Position numbers and translations under genes: made by a program. Of a stretch of 11,745 bases of DNA, positions 1 to 6,173 are shown piece by piece. The DNA is taken from the NCBI GenBank assembly GCA_028715665.1, contig JAQURI010000035.1, positions 1-11,745 on the forward strand. The letters run 5' to 3'. Source of the DNA: Candidatus Ratteibacteria bacterium. GTDB taxonomy: Bacteria; CAIJMQ01. The notes below the pieces were generated by a model. It made no database searches. It worked only from the letters and a program-made list of their open reading frames with translations, and was not told where the DNA came from. How positions within the stretch are numbered: the first letter of the stretch is position 1; each line of letters opens with the position of its first letter.

Positions 1-123
1 TTCCACGCCGTAAGGGCCGTAATCCCATGTATTTGCCAGTCCTCCGTAAATATCCGAGGACTGGAAAATAAATCCCCTGCGTTTGCAAAGAGAAACCACC
101 TTATCAATAGATTTTCCGAACAT
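1..123 (-). CDS. glyQS: Glycyl-tRNA synthetase, N-terminal part (cut by window edge)
   Basis: Reading leftward from the ATG at 123, 41 codons are open to the window edge. They contain CKRRGFIFQSSDIYGG followed by WDYGPYGVE. This is the characteristic N-terminus of the single-chain (alpha2 dimer) class II glycyl-tRNA synthetase, which charges tRNA-Gly in the cytoplasm; it is not the alpha2beta2 type. An in-frame stop lies four codons upstream, so the ATG at 123 is the only usable start in view. No clear Shine-Dalgarno sequence precedes it. It lies 19 bases after the stop of the upstream glycosyltransferase on the same strand, so it is probably co-transcribed. The catalytic core lies outside the window. 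The family call is firm; the symbol is chosen for the single-chain form. Confidence 0.9.
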   Translation of the reverse strand, partial: MFGKSIDKVVSLCKRRGFIFQSSDIYGGLANTWDYGPYGVE

Positions 124-142
124 GATTAAGTGCGATTATATA

Positions 143-1168
143 TTAAAAAAACTTTGCTTCCAAATTTTCTATTTTCTGCATTACCTCGTCAACTTGTATG
201 GAGTCCATACATGTGTTGTTTTTACTTATGCACATTCTTTTCCAGCATGGGGAACAGGGGAGATTATGATATACAACTTCGCTTTTTTCACTATAGGGGC
301 CATTCCGCGAAGGAGGGGTCGGACCATATAAACCTATGACGGGAAGTCCCAATGCTGTGGCTAAATGCAAAGGACCGGTGTCCCCGCCGATAACCATAGA
401 ACATCTTTTGAGTAAAGATACCAGTTGGGCGATTGTTGTTGCGGGAGCGATTAAAAGTTTTCCCGCAGCCATTTCGTTTATTTTCTGGGCTTTCGCTTTT
501 TCTGCTTCTCCAATGCCCCAAATCAGCATTACTTTCCAGTTTTTCTTCGTATTGATAAGTCGTCCAAGTTGCGCAAATCTTTCCGCTTTCCATGTTTTAT
601 TTTGCCACCCCGTATTCTGAATCAAACCTATTAATTTATCGTCTGGTGAGATGTCCGTCCGCTGAAAGAATTGTGCTATGTACTCTTTCGCGTAGTCTTT
701 TTCGGCAATCGGAAATTCTATTATCCTTTCTGCTTGTAAATGTTCGGCAAAATCCAGATATTTCTCAACAATGTTTTCGCTTGGCGTAGGGACTCTTATA
801 TTTAGAAAAAATAATTGGTTTTCCTTTGTCTCTTCTTTCAAGAATCCCCACCGCTGTGGCGCTTTGGAAAGATATGCGACAAGACCTGTCCTGAATAGCC
901 CTTGCAAATCAAGAACGATGTCGAACCCTCTATCTCTTATATCTTTTGCAAATCTCCAAAAACCGCGTTCTTTCCATATTATAAGTTCGTCTAAGTAAGG
1001 ATTTTTGGTAAGGAGGTCGGCAAATTTTTCCTTTACTCCCCACGCTATATATCGATTTGGGAAAGACTTTTTTAAAGAGACAAGTAACGGCAGAGTATGC
1101 ACTATATCTCCCATAGCAGAAGGCTTTAATATGAGCATTCGGGTTTCGTCGGTTTTTATGGGCGTCAT
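143..1168 (-). CDS. Glycosyltransferase family 9 (ADP-heptose:LPS heptosyltransferase-like)
   Basis: A 341-residue protein of the GT9 (WaaF/WaaC/RfaF) family, which transfers heptose or related sugars from nucleotide donors onto the lipopolysaccharide core at the cytoplasmic face of the inner membrane. Seen: the N-terminal LKPSAMGDIVHTLPLL motif near residues 14-29, LDLQGLFRTG near 87-95, and the donor-site motif GGDTGPLHLATALG near 261-274 followed by GLYGPT. A C-terminal cysteine cluster (C305, C308, C313, C320) is of a kind often seen in this family. An ATG 25 codons upstream (1243) would overlap the ThuA-like gene by 74 bases. The ATG at 1168, one base after that gene's stop and with a weak GGA upstream, is preferred. 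The exact acceptor and donor sugar cannot be told from sequence, but the heptose kinase two genes upstream supports heptose. Confidence 0.88.
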   Translation of the reverse strand: MTPIKTDETRMLILKPSAMGDIVHTLPLLVSLKKSFPNRYIAWGVKEKFADLLTKNPYLDELIIWKERGFWRFAKDIRDRGFDIVLDLQGLFRTGLVAYLSKAPQRWGFLKEETKENQLFFLNIRVPTPSENIVEKYLDFAEHLQAERIIEFPIAEKDYAKEYIAQFFQRTDISPDDKLIGLIQNTGWQNKTWKAERFAQLGRLINTKKNWKVMLIWGIGEAEKAKAQKINEMAAGKLLIAPATTIAQLVSLLKRCSMVIGGDTGPLHLATALGLPVIGLYGPTPPSRNGPYSEKSEVVYHNLPCSPCWKRMCISKNNTCMDSIQVDEVMQKIENLEAKFF

Positions 1169-1169
1169 T

Positions 1170-1892
1170 TTATTTTTCCAAAGATTTAACGTTTCCTCTG
1201 GTAATTGTAGGACTTTCTTTTTTCGCTGTCCAATGTACTGCATTATATATTACTCGCAAAACATTTTCATTATAGTAGAGGGGGTAAGTTTCATGTCCGG
1301 GGCTGAAATAAAAAATTTTCCCTTTGCCGCGATAGAAACAACAACCGCTGCGGAATATTTCTCCGCCTTCAAACCAACTTGCAAATACCAATTCGTCGGG
1401 ATTAGGTATGTCGAAATGTTCCCCGTACGTTTCGTTTTTTTCGATTTCTATATATTCTTCTATGCCTTCAGCTATCGGATGGGCAGGGTTTACCACCCAT
1501 AATATTTCTCGCTCGTCCGCTTCCCTCCATTTTGACGCACAAGTTGTTCCCATTAATTTTTTGAATATTTTCGACAGTTTCGCAGAATGCAGAACTATAA
1601 GCCCCATTCCTTCCAAAACATGTTTATGGACTCTTTCCACTATTTTGTCTTTTACATCGTTTTGGGCTATATGGCCCCACCATATTAATGTGTCCGTATT
1701 TTTTAAAACTTCTTCGCTAAGCCCATGTTCGTTTTCTTCAAGAGTAGCGGTTTTAACTTCTAATTCTTTCCTTTTTTTTAGATAATCCGCAATAGCAGAA
1801 TGTATTCCCTTTGGGTATAACTTAATTACGTCTTTATCTTTTTTTTCGTGGACAAACTCGTTCCACACCGTTACTTTTATGTTATTTCCCAT
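1170..1892 (-). CDS. ThuA-like protein (trehalose utilization family, glutamine amidotransferase-like fold)
   Basis: 240 residues matching the ThuA domain over nearly the whole length. Seen: VTVWNEFVHE (7-16), YPKGIH (26-31), WWGH (71-74), GMGLIVLHSA (95-104), LMGTT (113-117), WRE (122-124), NPAHPIAEGI (135-144) and SPGHETYP (197-204). The family has a class I glutamine amidotransferase-like fold and is linked to trehalose or related sugar metabolism; its reaction is poorly defined. From memory of the family, the histidines in WGHxAH and LHSxH are usual. Here they are Q77 and K105, so activity may differ. The last 20 or so residues, rich in K, S and T, extend past the usual end of the domain. 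The start has no ribosome binding site, only A/T-rich leader. It sits 46 bases after the heptose kinase and one base before the glycosyltransferase, so a role in cell-envelope sugar metabolism is inferred from context only. Confidence 0.85.
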   Translation of the reverse strand: MGNNIKVTVWNEFVHEKKDKDVIKLYPKGIHSAIADYLKKRKELEVKTATLEENEHGLSEEVLKNTDTLIWWGHIAQNDVKDKIVERVHKHVLEGMGLIVLHSAKLSKIFKKLMGTTCASKWREADEREILWVVNPAHPIAEGIEEYIEIEKNETYGEHFDIPNPDELVFASWFEGGEIFRSGCCFYRGKGKIFYFSPGHETYPLYYNENVLRVIYNAVHWTAKKESPTITRGNVKSLEK

Positions 1893-1938
1893 GTATTTTT
1901 TATTTTATCGGTGTGCGTGGTGAACAGCGAAGTAAGAA

Positions 1939-2922
1939 TTAACCGTGTAAGACTTCTTTCAACTCTTTTATCGTAACGGTGGACGCACCCATTTTCATTA
2001 CAACGATGCTTGCGGCATAATTTGCAAGCCGCGCAGCATCATATCCATCTGCACCGCAACTTAAAGCCAATGCAACTACGCTGGCAACCGTATCTCCGGC
2101 GCCCGTTACGTCTATTACTTCATCGGTTCCGTGTATCGGAATATGCAGCGGTTTTTTATTTTCGATGAAAACATCCATCCCTTTTTTACCTCTTGTAAGG
2201 ATCAGAATTTTAGGATTTAATTCGTGCAGTATTCTTTTTGCTATATTGTTTATATCTTTCGGATCCATGCCCAATGCGTTTGCTGCTTCCTCTTCGTTGG
2301 GAGTAAGTACAGTTGCATTTTTGAACTTGCGCAGGTCAAATCTTGAATCGACGATTAAGGGAATATTTTCTTTAGATAGTTTTTGCGAAATTTTGTCGTA
2401 AGTTTTAGAGTTTACAGCTCCATAAGAATAATCAGATATTAAAACCGCATCCATAGAATCGGCTGTGCTTAAAAAATATTTCCAGAAATTGTCTTGAAGT
2501 TCGTCGGGATAAGTTTTTAATTTGTCGCCGCTGTCTATTCTTATTACTTGTTGTTTTGGGCGGTCGATTCCACCTGCCATTATTCTTGTTTTTGTGATAG
2601 TGCTGAATTTTTTGTTTATACGGATACCGCTTGTATCTATTCCCTTTTTCTTGAGTAAAGCGATTAATCTTCGCCCTTGCTCGTCATCTCCCGCTATTCC
2701 CATTATTTTTACTTTTGCTCCTAAGGATGCGAGATTATTTGCGGCATTTGCAGCTCCGCCGGGTCTATATTCACCTCCGCTTTTTTTCAATATAAGGACA
2801 GGTGCTTCCCGTGAAATTCTGGATACGTCGCCGTATATATATTCGTCACAAACAATATCACCCCATACAAGGATTGTTTTGCCTTTTATCTCCCCGAGGA
2901 TTCCTAAAAGTCTCTTTATCAT
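1939..2922 (-). CDS. rfaE1: D-glycero-beta-D-manno-heptose-7-phosphate kinase (RfaE1/HldE kinase domain), PfkB family
   Basis: 327 residues of the PfkB/ribokinase family, closest by motif to the kinase half of HldE, which phosphorylates heptose 7-phosphate at C1 in the ADP-heptose pathway. Seen: WGDIVCDEY (20-28), SRISREAPV (34-42), PGGAANAANNLASLG (54-68), KQQVIRID (123-130), DYSYG (164-168), TPNEEEA (207-213), LTRGKKGM (242-249) and DVTGAGDT (271-278), where D277 is the expected catalytic base. E. coli HldE is bifunctional and much longer. Here the adenylyltransferase half is absent, so a separate enzyme is expected elsewhere. An ATG 18 codons upstream would start inside tRNA-Pro; its translation is just tRNA sequence, so the ATG at 2922 is used. 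No Shine-Dalgarno is visible in the ten bases between the tRNA and this start. Another PfkB sugar kinase remains possible but less likely. Confidence 0.87.
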   Translation of the reverse strand: MIKRLLGILGEIKGKTILVWGDIVCDEYIYGDVSRISREAPVLILKKSGGEYRPGGAANAANNLASLGAKVKIMGIAGDDEQGRRLIALLKKKGIDTSGIRINKKFSTITKTRIMAGGIDRPKQQVIRIDSGDKLKTYPDELQDNFWKYFLSTADSMDAVLISDYSYGAVNSKTYDKISQKLSKENIPLIVDSRFDLRKFKNATVLTPNEEEAANALGMDPKDINNIAKRILHELNPKILILTRGKKGMDVFIENKKPLHIPIHGTDEVIDVTGAGDTVASVVALALSCGADGYDAARLANYAASIVVMKMGASTVTIKELKEVLHG

Positions 2923-2932
2923 TGTAATTATT

Positions 2933-3010
2933 TGGTCGGGGCGAGTGGATTTGAACCACCGACCCCTTGGTCCCAAACCAAGTGCGCTAGCCGGACTGCG
3001 CTACGCCCCG
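2933..3010 (-). tRNA. tRNA-Pro (anticodon TGG)
   Basis: A complete cloverleaf reads on the minus strand from 3010 to 2933. The acceptor stem CGGGGCG pairs with CGCCCCG, followed by discriminator A and an encoded CCA (2935-2933). The D arm is GCGC/GCGC. The anticodon stem CTTGG/CCAAG encloses loop TTTGGGA with anticodon TGG, which reads CCN proline codons. The T arm has the loop TTCAAAT. The 5' CGGGG start is typical of bacterial tRNA-Pro. Its 3' end lies only ten bases before the rfaE1 start codon, so the two are probably on one transcript. No convincing promoter of its own is visible in the AT-rich repeat directly upstream. Confidence 0.97.
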
Positions 3011-3012
3011 AT

Positions 3013-3054
3013 TAAAATTAAATATCAAAAATTAAAAATCAAATATAAAACATT
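3013..3054. repeat. Degenerate 7-bp tandem repeat, consensus AAAAATC/T
   Basis: Six consecutive heptamers fit the pattern AAAAATC or AAAAATT on the plus strand, with one to three substitutions in the outer units. The two central units, AAAAATT (3027-3033) and AAAAATC (3034-3040), match best. The array starts two bases outside the 5' end of tRNA-Pro and fills over a third of the spacer between the tRNA and the aldo/keto reductase gene. No function is apparent; low sequence complexity in an AT-rich genome is the main alternative. Confidence 0.5.
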
Positions 3055-3131
3055 TAGAGAACTAAAGGACTGTCTAAACAAAGCGATTTTATCTAAAAAG
3101 GGTGCTGATTGCAAAATGGCAGAAAGTGATA

Positions 3132-4175
3132 TTAAAAGTTTCTCTTTATGCCGAGTTTGTCAAGGTCTTCTTGCAGACAATTAAATATCCAAAGTTCAAG
3201 TTTCGGCAGGAGATATTTGTTCTGAAATTCCAAGCTTATTTTATCTATGTGTTCGATTTGTTCTTCTGTTAGGTTAATATTTATCGCTTCAATATTTTCC
3301 GCGAAATGCTCAGATTTTCTTGCCCCCACTAATGTGGAAAAAATATAATCCTTTTCCGTGACCCACTTTAGGGCGACTTGGCTGGAAGTTGCATCAATTT
3401 CGTTTGCGATTTTTTTAATTTCTTCCACTACTTCTAAAGCTTTTGAATAAATCGGTTCGTTAAAAAGAATATTCGCTTTTCTTACCCCTTCTTGGATTTC
3501 CGTGTTCTTTTCGAATCTTCCGGTTAGTAATCCTTCCGCAAGAGGACTATAAGCAAGAATTCCTATCTTATTTTTTTTGCAGAATTCGATTGTATGGTCA
3601 ATATCGTAACAACGCCATAGAATAGAGTAGGGTATTTGGTTGATAGATATAAGATTTAATGCATCCTTAGAAAATTCCTTCAAGTGCTCAATTCTAAAAT
3701 TGCTTACCCCAACAAAACGGATCAATCCTTCTTTTTGAAGTTTTGTCATTGAGTCGAATATATTCTCATAATCTTGTTTTTCCATGTCTTGCCTGTGCCA
3801 CAAATGTTTCATTTTGGGCCAGTGTATTTGGTAAAGGTCGACGTAATCGGTCTGAAGTTTTATAAGGCTTGTTTCAAGGTGGGCTTTTACTGTTTTATAA
3901 TCAAATCTGTTTCCTTCTATTTTTGTGGTAAGTTTGGTGGCAATGAAAAATTTTTCTCTTTTGCCTTTCAAGAGTTTTCCCAAGATTTTTTCACTGTCGC
4001 CATATGCTTCGGCGGTATCTATGAAATTGACTCCCTTTTGAAGGCAGTACTCTATAATCTTTTCTCCTTCCTTTATATCGAAATCGCCCCAACCGCGTCC
4101 ACCTCCGAATTGCCAAGTACCCAACGCGATTTTACTTAATTTAAGAGGATTATTTCCTAATAGTGGATATTGCAT
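3132..4175 (-). CDS. Aldo/keto reductase
   Basis: A 347-residue NAD(P)H-dependent oxidoreductase of the aldo/keto reductase superfamily, expected to fold as a cytoplasmic TIM barrel that reduces aldehydes or ketones. The catalytic tetrad is complete: D53 in NFIDTAEAYG, Y58 in the same motif, K81 in FIATKL and H118 in DLYQIHWP. GVSNF, NQIPYSI and AYSPLAEGLLTGRF are further family motifs, and LVGARKSEH near the C-terminus matches the cofactor phosphate-binding region. The ATG at 4175 is secured by AGAGGA six bases upstream and by a good promoter. A C-terminal tail of about 45 residues follows the barrel. The substrate cannot be told. It is the first gene of the minus-strand block and may be co-transcribed with tRNA-Pro and the envelope-sugar genes, although 121 bases separate it from the tRNA. 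Confidence 0.92.
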   Translation of the reverse strand: MQYPLLGNNPLKLSKIALGTWQFGGGRGWGDFDIKEGEKIIEYCLQKGVNFIDTAEAYGDSEKILGKLLKGKREKFFIATKLTTKIEGNRFDYKTVKAHLETSLIKLQTDYVDLYQIHWPKMKHLWHRQDMEKQDYENIFDSMTKLQKEGLIRFVGVSNFRIEHLKEFSKDALNLISINQIPYSILWRCYDIDHTIEFCKKNKIGILAYSPLAEGLLTGRFEKNTEIQEGVRKANILFNEPIYSKALEVVEEIKKIANEIDATSSQVALKWVTEKDYIFSTLVGARKSEHFAENIEAININLTEEQIEHIDKISLEFQNKYLLPKLELWIFNCLQEDLDKLGIKRNF

Positions 4176-4181
4176 TTATTT

Positions 4182-4187
4182 TCCTCT
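4182..4187 (-). promoter_or_regulatory. Ribosome binding site of the aldo/keto reductase gene
   Basis: AGAGGA on the minus strand, six bases before the ATG at 4175. It fixes the start of the reductase. Confidence 0.8.
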
Positions 4188-4206
4188 GGAAATATTTTGG
4201 AAAAGA

Positions 4207-4235
4207 ATTATAGTTTTTTTGTCTCAACTAATCAA
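4207..4235 (-). promoter_or_regulatory. Sigma-70-type promoter for the aldo/keto reductase (minus-strand block)
   Basis: On the minus strand TTGATT (4235-4230) and a perfect TATAAT (4212-4207) are separated by exactly 17 bases. The expected transcription start is near 4200, giving a leader of roughly 25 bases that contains the AGAGGA ribosome binding site. It is the only strong promoter found for the minus-strand genes. Its -35 box lies 28 bases from the -35 box of the divergent pilB promoter. Confidence 0.72.
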
Positions 4236-4263
4236 TCTTTAATCGAAGCACTGGTCCGATTTA

Positions 4264-4291
4264 TTGAAATCGGCGAATTGAATGGTATAAT
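4264..4291 (+). promoter_or_regulatory. Sigma-70-type promoter for the pilus cluster (pilB)
   Basis: TTGAAA (4264-4269) and a perfect TATAAT (4286-4291) are separated by 16 bases. The predicted start point near 4298 leaves a leader of about 16 bases before the pilB ATG at 4314. An upstream in-frame ATG at 4290 lies inside the -10 box and so cannot be the start of this transcript. Confidence 0.75.
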
Positions 4292-4298
4292 GCAAATT

Positions 4299-4304
4299 GG
4301 GAGA
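4299..4304 (+). promoter_or_regulatory. Ribosome binding site of pilB
   Basis: GGGAGA, nine bases before the ATG at 4314 and just downstream of the predicted transcription start. Together with the promoter it decides the pilB start. Confidence 0.65.
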
Positions 4305-4313
4305 TTTTTCAGG

Positions 4314-6125
4314 ATGCAGGAAAAAAAGAAATTAGGTGAAATTCTCGTAAAACGTAAGTTAATCACTTCCGAACAGCTCAAAGAGGCGCTTGAAATTCAG
4401 TCAGCAGTGGAAGACACTTATGTTCAGGAACTTTTCTTAGACCGGGATATTATCAACGCAAAAAATCTCAAAAAAGCCCAAGAAGAAGCAAAAAAGCAAA
4501 ACAAGAAATTAAAAGACGTGATATTGGAGATGAAGTTGGCTTCCCCGCACGATGTAGAAGAAATTTTTTCTTTAATAAGAAAATTCCCCTTTATTTATTT
4601 GTCTTTACACAGTAAAGAGATTGAAAAAGAAACAGTGATGCTTGTGCCCGAGAAATTGGCGCGGCATTTTTGTTTGATTGCTATTTCTCATGAGGATGCT
4701 TACGTTAACGTTGTAATGTCTGACCCTACAAATATAGTTGCTATCGATAATATAAGGAGTAACACAGGATACGAAATAATTCCCCTGTTATCTACGAGAA
4801 AGGAAATAAATGAAGCCATAGAAAAATATTACGGGGAAAGCGATATGGCGACTAATATCCCGGATTTGAAAGATATAAGTTTTTCTGCCGAAGCCGAAGA
4901 AGCCAAAGAACAAGAAAATGTAGATTTAGCTCAACTGAAAGTTCAGGTTAAAGACCCGCCCGTTGTCAGATATGTCAATTCCATCCTTTTTAAAGCAATC
5001 GAGGATAAGGCCAGCGATATACACATGGAACCGGCTGAAACGGAGATTTTTGTCCGTAATCGCGTGGATGGTGTTTTAAGGCAACTTCCCCCCCCTCCAA
5101 AGAAAACATATCCTGCGATTGTTTCTCGTATAAAAATTATTTCCAATTTGGATATTGCAGAGAGAAGGCTCCCTCAAGACGGCAGAACTAAAGCGAAAAT
5201 AGGTGCGAAGGAAGTTGATATACGCGTTTCAATTATTCCCACTATTTATGGCGAAAAAGTAGTCATGAGATTATTAGATAAAACCACAATGCTTATGGGT
5301 CTTGAAGAATTGGGCTTTGAAAAAGGCGGATTAGATATATTCAAAGAAGCAATATCCTCTCCTTACGGGATGGTTCTTCTAACCGGCCCTACAGGAAGCG
5401 GTAAGTCTACTACTCTTTATGGTGCATTAAACTTTATAAATTCTCCTGAAAAAAATATTCTAACTGTGGAGGACCCCGTAGAGTATGAGTTAAAAGGAAT
5501 AAATCAAGTTCAAGTAAAGCCGCAAATAGGTCTTACTTTTGCAAATTGTTTGAGAACTTTCTTGCGGCAGGACCCGGATATTATCATGGTGGGAGAAATA
5601 AGGGATAAAGAGACCGCAGAGATTGCAATACAATCAGCCCTTACAGGACACATGGTCTTTTCTACTCTCCACACCAATGACGCCGTTTCCGTAATTACGA
5701 GATTAGCGTATATGGGCATAGAACCTTTCTTAATATCGGCGGCCTTAAGATTATCTGTTGCGCAAAGGTTAGTCAGAAAAATCTGCCCGAAATGTAAAGT
5801 ACCCGAGAAAATTTCGGAAGAAGTTCTCAAAAGAATAGCCAAAGATATCGATATAAAAGATAAGAATTTAACATTTTATAAAGGTGAAGGATGTCCCGAA
5901 TGTAATAATAAGGGATATAAGGGACGAATTGGGCTGTATGAATTATTTCAGATTACTCCCGAAGTAAGAAAAACAATTAACGATGGTAAGTCCGAGGAAG
6001 AAATTAAAATAATAGCAAAAGAACAGCAAAAAATGGTTACTCTTAGAGAATCTGGTATCCAGAAAGCTCTTGCAGGTATAACTTCGTTGGAAGAGGTATT
6101 AACTTCTACATTAACTTATGAATGA
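4314..6125 (+). CDS. pilB: Type IV pilus assembly / type II secretion ATPase PilB/GspE
   Basis: 603 residues. This hexameric cytoplasmic ATPase powers pilin assembly through the PilC/GspF platform. The N-terminus has two helical repeats of one kind (KLGEILVKRKLITSEQL near 6-22, KLKDVILEMKLASPHDV near 65-81) and an MshEN/T2SSE_N-like region to about 165. The motor follows: Walker A GPTGSGKST (358-366), an Asp-box region with VEDPVE (385-390), Walker B DPDIIMVGEIRD (420-431) and His-box histidines H446 and H453. The zinc-binding tetracysteine is complete (C491, C494, C527, C530). The frame stays open 48 codons upstream to 4170, but the promoter and GGGAGA place the start at 4314. PilB rather than GspE is favoured because pilM, pilN and pilO follow. 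A C8 tract at 5088-5095 encodes part of the PPPP just after the DGVLRQL motif. Confidence 0.93.
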   Translation: MQEKKKLGEILVKRKLITSEQLKEALEIQSAVEDTYVQELFLDRDIINAKNLKKAQEEAKKQNKKLKDVILEMKLASPHDVEEIFSLIRKFPFIYLSLHSKEIEKETVMLVPEKLARHFCLIAISHEDAYVNVVMSDPTNIVAIDNIRSNTGYEIIPLLSTRKEINEAIEKYYGESDMATNIPDLKDISFSAEAEEAKEQENVDLAQLKVQVKDPPVVRYVNSILFKAIEDKASDIHMEPAETEIFVRNRVDGVLRQLPPPPKKTYPAIVSRIKIISNLDIAERRLPQDGRTKAKIGAKEVDIRVSIIPTIYGEKVVMRLLDKTTMLMGLEELGFEKGGLDIFKEAISSPYGMVLLTGPTGSGKSTTLYGALNFINSPEKNILTVEDPVEYELKGINQVQVKPQIGLTFANCLRTFLRQDPDIIMVGEIRDKETAEIAIQSALTGHMVFSTLHTNDAVSVITRLAYMGIEPFLISAALRLSVAQRLVRKICPKCKVPEKISEEVLKRIAKDIDIKDKNLTFYKGEGCPECNNKGYKGRIGLYELFQITPEVRKTINDGKSEEEIKIIAKEQQKMVTLRESGIQKALAGITSLEEVLTSTLTYE

Positions 6126-6163
6126 TGGGATAGAAAACGGAAACGATCTGATATCTCTTTTTT

Positions 6164-6169
6164 AGAGGA
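6164..6169 (+). promoter_or_regulatory. Ribosome binding site of pilC/gspF
   Basis: AGAGGA four bases before the ATG at 6174. A CTCT about five bases upstream could pair with its AGAG in a short four-pair hairpin, probably too weak to matter. Confidence 0.7.
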
Positions 6170-6173
6170 CAAA

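Noticed and set aside
1169..1243. 25-codon N-terminal extension of the glycosyltransferase to the ATG at 1243
   Set aside because: It would overlap the ThuA-like gene by 74 bases, has no ribosome binding site and adds residues before the conserved LKPSAMGDIVH start region.
1005..1785. Long plus-strand open frames opposite the glycosyltransferase and ThuA-like genes
   Set aside because: They have no recognisable motifs and lie antisense to two genes with clear family signatures.
3055..3080. TTTAGA/TCTAAA inverted repeat as terminator of the reductase gene
   Set aside because: Six AT-rich pairs with a 14-base loop would not be stable enough for a terminator.
2522..3184. A plus-strand open frame of 220 codons containing GRVDLNHRPLGPKPSALAG
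   Set aside because: This peptide is the antisense translation of tRNA-Pro, a well-known false protein in databases. The frame otherwise mirrors the rfaE1 gene on the other strand.
4170..4313. 48-codon N-terminal extension of PilB
   Set aside because: It spans the reductase start and both promoters; the pilB promoter and GGGAGA site lie inside it.
6154..6169. CTCT/AGAG hairpin that could hide the pilC ribosome binding site
   Set aside because: Only four base pairs across a T loop, too weak to count as a regulatory switch.
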